Shown: one piece after another, positions 54,753-62,575 of the stretch | How positions within the stretch are numbered: the first letter of the stretch is position 1 | Layout: every line of letters begins with the position of its first letter | Assembly: GCA_030538235.1 (NCBI GenBank) | Contig: JAUNUJ010000003.1 | Span: 248,001 to 312,000, forward strand | Reading direction: 5' to 3' | DNA: 64,000 nt | Origin: Alcaligenaceae bacterium | GTDB lineage: Bacteria; Pseudomonadota; Gammaproteobacteria; Burkholderiales; Burkholderiaceae_B | Translations under genes and position numbers: made by a program | The notes under the pieces: model-generated | What the model was told of the DNA's origin: nothing | Databases searched by the model: none | The model's input: the letters and a program-made list of their open reading frames with translations, nothing else

Positions 54753-55517
54753 ATGTCCTCAGAATCTCCTAAATACTCCATTCAGGTACTTGAAAGAGCG
54801 ACTTTATTAGTCGAGTTGCTCGCGCAGTCCTCAGAGCCTTTAAGTCTCAAGGACTTAGTTGCCCGAAGTGGTTTAAATATCTCCACTTGCCATCGCATCT
54901 TAAATGATCTTGTGATTGGTCAGTTTGTAGAGCATTTAGCCGGTGGTCGCTACCAACTGGGTTTGCGCCTATTGGAGTTGGGTAATCTGGTAAAAAACCG
55001 TCTCAATATCCAGGAGTTGGCCTATCCTCAAATGCAGGAGCTGCATCGAATAACCGGTGAAACGATTAATCTCTCCATCCGGCAGGGTGATGATATTGTC
55101 TATATCGAACGCTGTTGGAGCGGACAGTCGGGGATTCATGTGGTGAGACCGATTGGGGGGCGCGCACCTTTACATCTGACCGCTGTGGGTAAGCTTTTCT
55201 TAGCCGATCTGGATGCGGTCGAGTTACTCGACTATGTTAAGCGTACCGGTATACCTGCCAGCACCTCCAAGAGTGTTAATGAATTACAACGATTAAAAAA
55301 TGAATTAGCCGCTGTTCATCAACAAGGCTTTGCCATTGACAACGAAGAGTTAGAAGAGGGGGTACGTTGTTTGGCAGCTGCCATCTTTAATGAGCAGGGT
55401 AAAGTGGTCGCCGGTTTATCCTTATCAGCGCTAGCACAGCGTATTCAATATGCTTGGAGTCAGGATCTTAAACGTGCCGCAAAAGACATCTCTCGTGAGT
55501 TGGGGTGTTATCTATAA
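54753..55517 (+). CDS. IclR-family transcriptional regulator
   Basis: A 254-residue regulator with an N-terminal winged helix (about 8-75; SLKDLVARSGLNISTCHRILNDL is the HTH) and a C-terminal effector domain (GETINLSIRQGDDIVYIE ... HLTAVGKLFLADL ... GFAIDNEELEEGVRCLAAAI). IclR proteins usually control catabolic genes by binding small acids. The next gene is the phasin, with operator-like repeats between them, so it may regulate that gene or an unlinked pathway. The effector is unknown. It begins 34 nt after the CinA gene and may share its transcript. Confidence 0.9.
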   Translation: MSSESPKYSIQVLERATLLVELLAQSSEPLSLKDLVARSGLNISTCHRILNDLVIGQFVEHLAGGRYQLGLRLLELGNLVKNRLNIQELAYPQMQELHRITGETINLSIRQGDDIVYIERCWSGQSGIHVVRPIGGRAPLHLTAVGKLFLADLDAVELLDYVKRTGIPASTSKSVNELQRLKNELAAVHQQGFAIDNEELEEGVRCLAAAIFNEQGKVVAGLSLSALAQRIQYAWSQDLKRAAKDISRELGCYL

Positions 55518-55561
55518 GCTTATGTAGTTGTTTGATCTATATGAAGTTTCTTTTATGCAAC

Positions 55562-55587
55562 GCATTTTGTGCATCGCAACAAAATGC
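55562..55587. repeat. Inverted repeat upstream of the phasin promoter
   Basis: GCATTTTGT (55562-55570) and ACAAAATGC (55579-55587) are perfect 9-bp arms with an 8-nt spacer, ending one base before the phasin -35 box. It may terminate the iclR transcript or be an operator for an activator or repressor of the phasin gene. Confidence 0.6.
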
Positions 55588-55637
55588 TTGACACAAGAAT
55601 AGAACTTTGGAATAATAGCAATTGTTGCGCTGCAACA
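55588..55637 (+). promoter_or_regulatory. Phasin promoter and TTGC-GCAA operator-like palindrome
   Basis: A perfect -35 TTGACA (55588-55593), a 17-nt spacer and AATAAT (55611-55616) make a strong sigma-70 promoter. TGTTGC-GCT-GCAACA (55623-55637) lies over the expected start point, where a repressor would act. PhaR, the polyhydroxyalkanoate-responsive repressor, binds TGC-rich palindromes before phasin genes, so PhaR is a plausible ligand (inference). Confidence 0.7.
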
Positions 55638-55716
55638 CGAGTTTAAAAATAATGGCTGCAACAACAATTGAAGTATTCAAATCTATCACTGTCTCGTACT
55701 ACTTAAGGAAATTATT

Positions 55717-56295
55717 ATGAATAACCAAGTTCAACAGCAATTATTAGAGCGCCAAAAAGAAGCTATCGATACTTTCGTATCTGTTCAAGGTTCTTTATTC
55801 AGCGGTTTCGAAAAACTAGTTGATTTAAACCTAAAAGCTATCAAAAGCGTTATCGCTGAAGCTGCTGACCAAACTCAACAAGTTGCTGAGTTAAAAGACC
55901 CTCAAGAAGCTGCTAGCTACGTTGCTGCTATCGCTCAGCCTAACGCTGAAAAAGCAGTTGCTTACACTCAAGACGTTTACGCTATCATGAACGAAGTTAG
56001 CAAAGAGCTAATCAAGTTAACTGAAGAGCAAGTTGCTGAGTCTCAAAAGAAAATGGAAGAAGCTTTAGAGCAATTCGCTAAAAACGCTCCTACCGGTTCT
56101 GAAAGCGCTATCGCTTTACTAAAATCTAGCTTTGCTACTGCTAGCAACGCTTACGATTCTATCAACAAAGCTGCTAAACAAGCTGCTGAAGTTGCTCAGA
56201 ACAACTTAGCTGCTGCTACTAACGCGACTTTAAAAGCAACTGAAAATGCGACTAAAGTTGCTACTAAAACAGCTGCTAAAGTTGCTGCTAAGTAA
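55717..56295 (+). CDS. phaP: Phasin family protein
   Basis: Amphipathic protein that coats polyhydroxyalkanoate granules. The 192 residues show a phasin_2-type core (about 1-120: FVSVQGSLFSGFEKLVDLNLKA, YVAAIAQPNAEKAVAYTQDVYAI). A C-terminal Ala/Lys/Thr-rich helix (NAYDSINKAAKQAAEVAQNN, ending AAKVAAK) follows. Codons are extremely uniform (GCT, AAA, GTT, AAC), as in the most highly expressed genes. It is a single gene with a strong promoter and terminator. The polymerase and other pha genes are not in the window. Confidence 0.92.
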   Translation: MNNQVQQQLLERQKEAIDTFVSVQGSLFSGFEKLVDLNLKAIKSVIAEAADQTQQVAELKDPQEAASYVAAIAQPNAEKAVAYTQDVYAIMNEVSKELIKLTEEQVAESQKKMEEALEQFAKNAPTGSESAIALLKSSFATASNAYDSINKAAKQAAEVAQNNLAAATNATLKATENATKVATKTAAKVAAK

Positions 56296-56350
56296 TTAGT
56301 ATTAGGCTAATTTAGCTTGAGGCTGAGCTTCAAGTTTTAGCTAAGGTACA

Positions 56351-56388
56351 AAATGCCCCTAGATCAATCGCGATCTAGGGGCATTTTT
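56351..56388 (+). terminator. Strong terminator after the phasin gene
   Basis: AAATGCCCCTAGATC (56351-56365) and GATCTAGGGGCATTT (56372-56386) form a perfect 15-bp stem with a 6-nt loop, then T residues. Confidence 0.93.
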
Positions 56389-56525
56389 ATTTGTTGAAGT
56401 ATAAGCTAGGGCGCTGTAAAGATTTTGGCCCCTTGGGAGCCAGATCGATACGCAGTCAATTGCGCTTAGCTTTAAAATCCAAAATCAATCATACAATTTA
56501 TAAGCGCTAGTGAAATAATTAATAC

Positions 56526-57578
56526 CTAAACACCACTCGCTTTAATCGAATTGACACAATCTTTGACTAGCTGTGGTCCTTTGTAAATCAAACCGGTATA
56601 AATTTGCACCAGATCAGCACCGGCTTCGAGCTTTTCGACAGCGTCACGGCCTTGGTTAATACCACCGACACCGATAATTGCCACATCAGGGCCCAAGTGA
56701 CGGCGTAAGGTTTTAATCACTTCTAGAGACATGGCATGAACCGGAGGGCCTGATAAACCACCGGTTTCATTTGCATGGTCAAAACCCTGCACATACTCTC
56801 TGGACAAGGTGGTGTTAGTCGCAATGATACCGTCCAGCTTATGCTCACGCACAACGTTGCAAATAACGATGCATTGCTCTTCACTGATATCGGGCGCGAT
56901 TTTTAATAGGATAGGCACTTGTTTAGACTGCGCTTGGGCCAGTACCTCGCGCTCTTCGACCAAGGCGCTCAGCAGTTTGTTGAGTTCATCCTCACCTTGT
57001 AAAGAGCGCAGATTTTCGGTGTTTGGTGAGGAAATATTGACCGTGATATAGTCAGCGTGGGCATAGACCCCGCGCAAACCAATTAAATAATCATCAACAG
57101 CGTGTTCAATAGGTGTCGCGGCATTTTTGCCGATATTTAAACCTAAAATACCGCCATGGTCACGGTAGCGATGCTTTTGTACATTGGCTAAAAAGGTGTC
57201 GAGACCCTGATTATTAAAACCCATGCGGTTAATCAGACACTCTCTTTCGGGAATACGGAATAGGCGTGGCTGAGGATTACCGGCTTGGGCTTTTGGTGTC
57301 ACCGTACCCACTTCAATAAAGCCAAAACCTAAAGAGCCTAGCGCATCGATAAATTCGCCATTTTTATCCAAACCGGCAGCTAAGCCGACCGGATTTAAAA
57401 AGGTTAGTCCCATCACTTTTTTTGGAATTTGCGGCACATTGGCAGTTAGACAATTTTTTAATAAATTGATGCTGGAAACTTTACTCAACATATCTAAGGT
57501 CTTATGGTGAGCAGTTTCGGCGTCCAGACGAAATAACAGTGGACGCACCAGCGGATAAAAGTTGAAATTTGAAAGCAT
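56526..57578 (-). CDS. pyrD: Dihydroorotate dehydrogenase (quinone), class 2
   Basis: Membrane-associated FMN enzyme that oxidises dihydroorotate with quinone in pyrimidine synthesis. From the ATG at 57578 it has 350 residues (a TTG two codons upstream is also possible). Signatures are the N-terminal membrane-binding [41 protein letters not shown] near 60-81, [22 protein letters not shown] near 85-106, with [11 protein letters not shown] near 180 and a C-terminal phosphate-binding [20 protein letters not shown]. It is followed by the transferase pair after 28 nt. Confidence 0.95.
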   Translation of the reverse strand: MLSNFNFYPLVRPLLFRLDAETAHHKTLDMLSKVSSINLLKNCLTANVPQIPKKVMGLTFLNPVGLAAGLDKNGEFIDALGSLGFGFIEVGTVTPKAQAGNPQPRLFRIPERECLINRMGFNNQGLDTFLANVQKHRYRDHGGILGLNIGKNAATPIEHAVDDYLIGLRGVYAHADYITVNISSPNTENLRSLQGEDELNKLLSALVEEREVLAQAQSKQVPILLKIAPDISEEQCIVICNVVREHKLDGIIATNTTLSREYVQGFDHANETGGLSGPPVHAMSLEVIKTLRRHLGPDVAIIGVGGINQGRDAVEKLEAGADLVQIYTGLIYKGPQLVKDCVNSIKASGV

Positions 57579-57612
57579 ACTCAATACGGCCTAAAAAATA
57601 ATAATTAAGTTC

Positions 57613-58320
57613 TTATAACTGATTATAAGGAATCCAAGCACCATCACGGAAAATCTCGGCGGGTTGATAGTCTATTTTATAGTTTAGTTTGCTACAATCC
57701 TCAACCCAATAGCCCAGATAAAGCCATTGTTTTGAGGAGATTTTACATAAATCCACTTGGCATAAAATACCGTAGTGGCCCAAGCTGTTTTTATCCTCGG
57801 GATCATAAAAGGTATAAACAGCTGAGATACCATCATCGATAATATCAATTAAGGACACCATTTTTAATTGATTATCTTGGTCGCGATATTCCAGAAGAGC
57901 GCTGTTAACGTAGCTATTTAAAATAAAGTCCCGATAATCTGCACGCATCCGCGAGGCTTCGGCTTGCTCCCCATGACGCGCTGTTTGATAGCGCATATAG
58001 AGTTCAACATGTTCATCGTCCCAGCGTAAGGGGAGTTGACGACATTGCAGGTGTCGGTTCTTACTAATAATGCGTTTAAAACGCTTTGAAATCTCAAACT
58101 TTGCTACTTCAACACGTAGCGACAAACAGGCACTGCAACTACCACAATGAGGTCGATAAACAAAAGCACCACTACGTCTAAAACCCTGACGTAGCAAAGG
58201 TCCGAAATATTTGCTATTAACCTCATGAGGCGGCACAATGATCTGCGAGCTTGATTGCATATCTTCTAGATAGCTGCATTTACCGGGGGGCGAAAGATGA
58301 AGGTCAAAGGATTTAGTCAT
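57613..58320 (-). CDS. bpt: Aspartate/glutamate leucyltransferase Bpt
   Basis: Transfers Leu from Leu-tRNA to proteins with N-terminal Asp or Glu, marking them for ClpAPS. The 235 residues match the bacterial Ate1-like Bpt family: an N-terminal Cys-rich part (CSYLED near 14, RPHCGSCSACLSLRV near 57-71), RMRADYRDF near 123 and YFDPED-like YTFYDPEDKNSLG near 169-181. It is 8 nt from aat, whose enzyme acts on Lys and Arg N-termini, so both secondary-degron writers form one operon. Confidence 0.92.
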   Translation of the reverse strand: MTKSFDLHLSPPGKCSYLEDMQSSSQIIVPPHEVNSKYFGPLLRQGFRRSGAFVYRPHCGSCSACLSLRVEVAKFEISKRFKRIISKNRHLQCRQLPLRWDDEHVELYMRYQTARHGEQAEASRMRADYRDFILNSYVNSALLEYRDQDNQLKMVSLIDIIDDGISAVYTFYDPEDKNSLGHYGILCQVDLCKISSKQWLYLGYWVEDCSKLNYKIDYQPAEIFRDGAWIPYNQL

Positions 58321-58328
58321 GAGCGATT

Positions 58329-59120
58329 TCAGTAAGACTGGCTTTGTGCATGACGCTTTATCACATCGTCTTGGATATAGTGACCATTAAATGAGATGCG
58401 TCCTGCGGGTAGGGCAGTAATTTGTGCACTCTGGCTGAGTTGATGGAGATGGAATTCATAATCTGAGCGAGAAATCAGGGTGGCTCCTAGGCTTCTTAAG
58501 TATGCTGAGTCTTGTTGGCAGTCAATTAGTTCAATACCCAGATTAGTCAGAAATTTGACTGCATGACTAAAAGCAATGCGTGATGCTTGTGATTGCTTGC
58601 TAAACATGGATTCGCCGCAAAATATCCTGCCCATCCGGACCCCATAAAGTCCACCCACTAAATCACCATCTTGCCAAGTCTCGAAACTATGGGCAAGGCC
58701 TTGACGATGTAATTCACTATACGCTTCAATGATTTCCTCGGAGATCCAAGCGCCGTCAAATTCTTGGCGTCGAGGTAATATGGCACAATTCCTGATAACC
58801 TCTTCGAAACGGTGATTGATAGTGACTTGAATGTCAGCTTGCGGGTTATGTTCTTCGCGGATAATGCGCTTAAGAAGTTTTTTAAAGTTTTTTGATATAT
58901 GTAAATCTTGTGGACGTAAAATCATACGCTCGGCCGGTGCCCACCAGAGTGTGACTTGCTCACCGACAGGACTGCAAGGGTAATAGCCGTGATGATAGGC
59001 GCGCCAAACCAGTTTGGCTGTGACCCTTTCACTGACCGCAATCAGACCATCGGGGTCATCCAAGGCGAAGTGACTCGGTGGTAATTCACTCTCTTCATCA
59101 ATTAAGTAAAGCGGGGTCAT
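58329..59120 (-). CDS. aat: Leucyl/phenylalanyl-tRNA-protein transferase Aat
   Basis: Adds Leu or Phe to N-terminal Lys or Arg of substrate proteins. The 263 residues have PPSHFALDDPDGLIAVS near 14-30, the YHHGYYPCSPVGEQVTLWWAP stretch near 43-63, the transferase motif GLAHSFETWQDGDLVGGLYG near 141-160 and FSKQSQASRIAFSHAVKFL near 173-191. The central GNAT-like fold is intact. It is 2 nt from the NUDIX gene and 8 nt from bpt. Confidence 0.93.
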   Translation of the reverse strand: MTPLYLIDEESELPPSHFALDDPDGLIAVSERVTAKLVWRAYHHGYYPCSPVGEQVTLWWAPAERMILRPQDLHISKNFKKLLKRIIREEHNPQADIQVTINHRFEEVIRNCAILPRRQEFDGAWISEEIIEAYSELHRQGLAHSFETWQDGDLVGGLYGVRMGRIFCGESMFSKQSQASRIAFSHAVKFLTNLGIELIDCQQDSAYLRSLGATLISRSDYEFHLHQLSQSAQITALPAGRISFNGHYIQDDVIKRHAQSQSY

Positions 59121-59122
59121 GG

Positions 59123-59695
59123 TTACTCAAGGATGTAGTTAAAGGGCCCGTAGTAGCCTGTGTCCAAAGCCCGCACATAATGCTCCAATGTGGTCTTGAT
59201 GCTTCTAAAGGCCAGATTGTCCCAAGGAATATCCTTTATATCAAAATAGGCAGCCTCTAAGCTTTCAATGCCGGGGTCAAGATGATCGTCAAGGGCTTCC
59301 GCTAAATAATAAAGATGCACCTGATTAGCGCTTGGGACATCAATGATGGTAAATAAATCACCGATCTCAACCAGGGCGCCTGCTTCTTCGAGCGTTTCTC
59401 GCTTAGCGCCGGCCTCACTGCTTTCTGCTAATTCCATGAAACCGGCGGGAAAGGTCCACGTGTCATAGCGTGGTTCGATAGCACGTTTGCAGAGTAGGAT
59501 CTTGTTCTGATAGACCGGAATGGCACCGACCACTAAGAGTGGGTTGCGGTAGTGAACCGCACCGCATTCTAAGCAGGTGTCACGTGGCATATTGTCCTCA
59601 GGTGGTATGATTCGACTGAGTTTTGAGCCGCATTGAGTGCAAAAGTTTTGCTTAACAGGGGCAGGGAAGAAAAAAGATACGTCGTGTTTGTTCAT
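59123..59695 (-). CDS. NUDIX hydrolase with N-terminal zinc ribbon
   Basis: A 190-residue hydrolase. The N-terminal CTQCGSKLSRIIPP...CLECGAVHYRNPL is a four-Cys zinc ribbon (about 18-46). The NUDIX box GFMELAESSEAGAKRETLEEAGAL lies at about 84-107 and keeps all catalytic Glu residues (REXXEE). This layout resembles NudC-like NADH pyrophosphatases but is shorter, and many relatives hydrolyse ADP-ribose or dinucleotides. The true substrate is unknown. It is 2 nt before aat in one leftward operon. Confidence 0.85.
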   Translation of the reverse strand: MNKHDVSFFFPAPVKQNFCTQCGSKLSRIIPPEDNMPRDTCLECGAVHYRNPLLVVGAIPVYQNKILLCKRAIEPRYDTWTFPAGFMELAESSEAGAKRETLEEAGALVEIGDLFTIIDVPSANQVHLYYLAEALDDHLDPGIESLEAAYFDIKDIPWDNLAFRSIKTTLEHYVRALDTGYYGPFNYILE

Positions 59696-59751
59696 TAGCT
59701 AATCTTTATGAGATTTTTTACTATTAACTTCTTTGTGCTTTCTACTATAGC

Positions 59752-62004
59752 CTAGTTTAATCCCAAGGCAGTAGCTTCTTGCTTAAGTACTTGGGAGGCC
59801 TTGTACATCTGCTTGAGCGGGAAACGCATGCTGATATAGTCTTGACCGGATTCGATCGGTGGCGGTTCGTCTTGACAGTGAAAAGGCTTTAAAGTCAGCA
59901 TGTTGTAAACATAGTCAATGTTCTTTTCCAGATCCTCAGGGATATCATCAAATTGAATCATCAGAGGCACCATGGAGTTAATTTGACTGGCTAGCGCATC
60001 GGCTTCCAGCAAGATACGGTTCAGACGAATAATATCCATCTGGCGTCTATCGGGTTCGCTCATCATGCGATTTAAACTATCCGTAAAGAGCGCATAGGCA
60101 TCTTGCATTTTTTTGCGTGATAAGTGCATGGCTAATAAGCTCGGTTCTGTCGGCTCTGCTATACGCTGCTCTTTGGGCAAGGCTTGTAGCACCCGTACAT
60201 AGGCAATCGTGTCGTGCAAGTAGTGATAAAGCGCGTCAATTGTGTTGCTAACGTACTTGGGCAGCTGATCTCTTTCCCACCAAGGTAGTAGAAAACTAAA
60301 GACAAAAGTAATCGCCGAAGCAATCAGGGTATCCAATGCGCGTTCACCCACCAACCAATAAAAACCGGGGGTGAGAAAGTGGAAACCAATCAAGATATAG
60401 ACCGTGATAAAAACCGAACCGAGTCGGAAATTGTCCTTGATGTAGGTGTTGCCTAAAATCATCGCCACAAACATCACTGTCATAATCACAAAGTTATTAT
60501 TAGTAATGGCAAACAGTCCGATGGTGATTATGCAACCAATCAAGGTGCCGATTAAACGCCAGCTTGTTCGTTGTTGAGTTAGCGTAAAACCGGGGCGCAT
60601 GATGAGTAATACAGTGACCAGAATCCAATTGGTGTGATTACTAAGGTTCTGATAGACGCTGTCTTCTAGCGGCATTAAAAATAATAAGGCAGTGCCTAAC
60701 TGCACAAAGAGGACAGCAGCAGTAACACGCAGTGAATAACGTACAATCGCCGACTTTAGACCCATTTTGAGCTGATTTAATAGTCGCGAAAATGAATAGT
60801 CATTGGTCGAACGAAATTGTAGCAAGGAAGGACTGATGGTCACGGCTTCCTTGGCACTTGCTACACACTCATGCCCGGACTGTCTGGGATCCGGCGGTCC
60901 TTGGAAGTTTTTAACATAGCGTAGGTTATTACTGATTTCTTCAACATTAAAGTGCGTGTTTCTCAGGCGACGATAAATTTGAATCACTAAGCTATAAATT
61001 TCGGGTTCTTCCTGTGGCAGGTTGTGTGCTCGAAACTGCTCGATTTCAAATTCCAAGGCACGTAACTCGGCCTTGACACTACTACGATAAGAAAGCGGTT
61101 CATTACGAATTAAGTCGGTGGCTGCGTGGTTTAGAGTGGCACTCAAAATAACCAAGGTGTCGCGCATAAAAAGCAAGGCATCATGGTCGCTCAACTTTTT
61201 TCGCAAATACTGATAGTCAGTATGAGTAGCCACCATATTGTCCATAATGGCTACCATCCGGTTAAAGATATTCCATAGCCGGGTCCGCTGTTCGTAAGTA
61301 CTGCTTTCATCTGAGCTGGGTAAATGGCGCAAAATCATGTCTCGAGCCGCTTGTTGAGTCTCAATCATGCGCGAGGTTTGATTGATTAGTTTATGGAAAC
61401 TTTTATCTAAATCGCGCTCTACATCATATAAACGGGCACGGGCCAACATGTAATTAGCGGTGGCATACAAAGCGCTGGCGATTATTAAACGCTGTTCGTA
61501 CTTCCGAAATAGATAACTGATGCTGACACTAAAGAACCAATAGGAGGTACAGCCCAGAAAGGTCAATGCGCTATGCACCATGGCTTCATCATAGGGTTTG
61601 ACAAAGTTATGGTTCATCAAAATAGCCAGTAAGGCTGCAAATCCAATCAAGGTGCCGGATTTGCCATAGACCGCTAGAATCGAATACAGGAAAACCAATG
61701 CGGTAATCATGACCCAAGAGACTTCGTGGTAGGGGCCGAGCAGGTTGACAAAAAAGGTCCCGACACTACATAACATCAAAGTCGCTAAGAGCTCATTGCT
61801 GCGAGCTCTCAAGCTATAGGCTGCCGGTGGATCGACAATCGACATGCAGAGCACGCCACTGGCAAAAGCCACCCCATGCTCATAGTCCTGCAAAAGACCG
61901 AAAAACACGAAGATGGCAACAAACAAACCGAAAGCCTTACGCACGCCGAAATACAGCTCCGGACTGTGGAAGAACTTATTGAGGGTATCGGTTCCTATGT
62001 GCAC
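59752..62004 (-). CDS. FUSC-family inner-membrane protein (YccS-like)
   Basis: A 750-residue protein with two sets of membrane helices (about 22-165 and 420-560) separated by a soluble helical region of about 250 residues. It has a C-terminal cytoplasmic tail. The sequence SWRLIGTLIGCIITIGLFAI near 475-494 and the PWWERDQLPKYVS segment match the FUSC/YccS aromatic-acid exporter-like family. The transport substrate is not known. The start is GTG with AGGTGA upstream. It is a single leftward gene with a long gap before ilvI. Confidence 0.85.
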   Translation of the reverse strand: MHIGTDTLNKFFHSPELYFGVRKAFGLFVAIFVFFGLLQDYEHGVAFASGVLCMSIVDPPAAYSLRARSNELLATLMLCSVGTFFVNLLGPYHEVSWVMITALVFLYSILAVYGKSGTLIGFAALLAILMNHNFVKPYDEAMVHSALTFLGCTSYWFFSVSISYLFRKYEQRLIIASALYATANYMLARARLYDVERDLDKSFHKLINQTSRMIETQQAARDMILRHLPSSDESSTYEQRTRLWNIFNRMVAIMDNMVATHTDYQYLRKKLSDHDALLFMRDTLVILSATLNHAATDLIRNEPLSYRSSVKAELRALEFEIEQFRAHNLPQEEPEIYSLVIQIYRRLRNTHFNVEEISNNLRYVKNFQGPPDPRQSGHECVASAKEAVTISPSLLQFRSTNDYSFSRLLNQLKMGLKSAIVRYSLRVTAAVLFVQLGTALLFLMPLEDSVYQNLSNHTNWILVTVLLIMRPGFTLTQQRTSWRLIGTLIGCIITIGLFAITNNNFVIMTVMFVAMILGNTYIKDNFRLGSVFITVYILIGFHFLTPGFYWLVGERALDTLIASAITFVFSFLLPWWERDQLPKYVSNTIDALYHYLHDTIAYVRVLQALPKEQRIAEPTEPSLLAMHLSRKKMQDAYALFTDSLNRMMSEPDRRQMDIIRLNRILLEADALASQINSMVPLMIQFDDIPEDLEKNIDYVYNMLTLKPFHCQDEPPPIESGQDYISMRFPLKQMYKASQVLKQEATALGLN

Positions 62005-62575
62005 TTTGCAATCACCTAAATCTTAGCGCATGAAAACAAGCTCTTATTATAAACATTTGTAGTGCTTTCTTTGAGTTTTGAGGCAGTGGTTGCGCGACTG
62101 CATTTTGATTTATCGAGTAGGGAGGGTTTAATCCGCCTAAAGTGTGGTGTTTTATCTATGATTTAACTGACAAATAAGCTGATTTTAGCTCCTGCCATTG
62201 ATTTTTTGATGGCAATGGGCTAATGTTTCACTTTGTGTCTTTTTTTATCATAAAAAAGCACTGGACTTATAGACGATAAATACTCAGTTACCCATTGAGT
62301 ATCAGTGACAAGTCACACACATTGTCATAGCGCTATAGCCCTAAGTTTAGAAAAAATCTGTCGTATCTTGCCACAAGCAAATTCGCAGACTCCGTTTCTG
62401 ACTTTTATGCATAGTTTTAATGCGATGTACAAGCCTCTGAAGGCCTTTATCGAGCTGAATAGCTGTTGTGGGTGGCGACTCTCCGTGAGGGTCAAAGCGC
62501 TGCGATGGCCTTCCGGTTGCGACAGATGCCGCTTCGTCAGGTGTGCGATGTACCGGTTATGAAAGGAATATAAAA
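62005..62575 (+). promoter_or_regulatory. Leader region of ilvI with possible RNA structure
   Basis: A 571-nt gap with no supported gene. ATACTCA (62280-62286) pairs with TGAGTAT (62296-62302). GACTCTC (62477-62483) can pair with GAGGGTC (62487-62493) in a segment (62440-62560) that is clearly more GC-rich than its surroundings. TGCCAT/ATGGCA pairs at 62193-62214. A long frame at 62305-62562 lacks branched-chain codon runs and is not a credible leader peptide. Structured leaders before acetolactate synthase genes exist (for example the ilvH motif), but membership cannot be tested here. GAAAGGA stands 8 nt before the ilvI ATG. Confidence 0.4.

Noticed and set aside
62305-62562. Open frame of 85 codons before ilvI as a leader peptide
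   Set aside because: It contains no run of Ile, Leu or Val codons and no clear ribosome-binding site; the DNA looks more like a structured leader.
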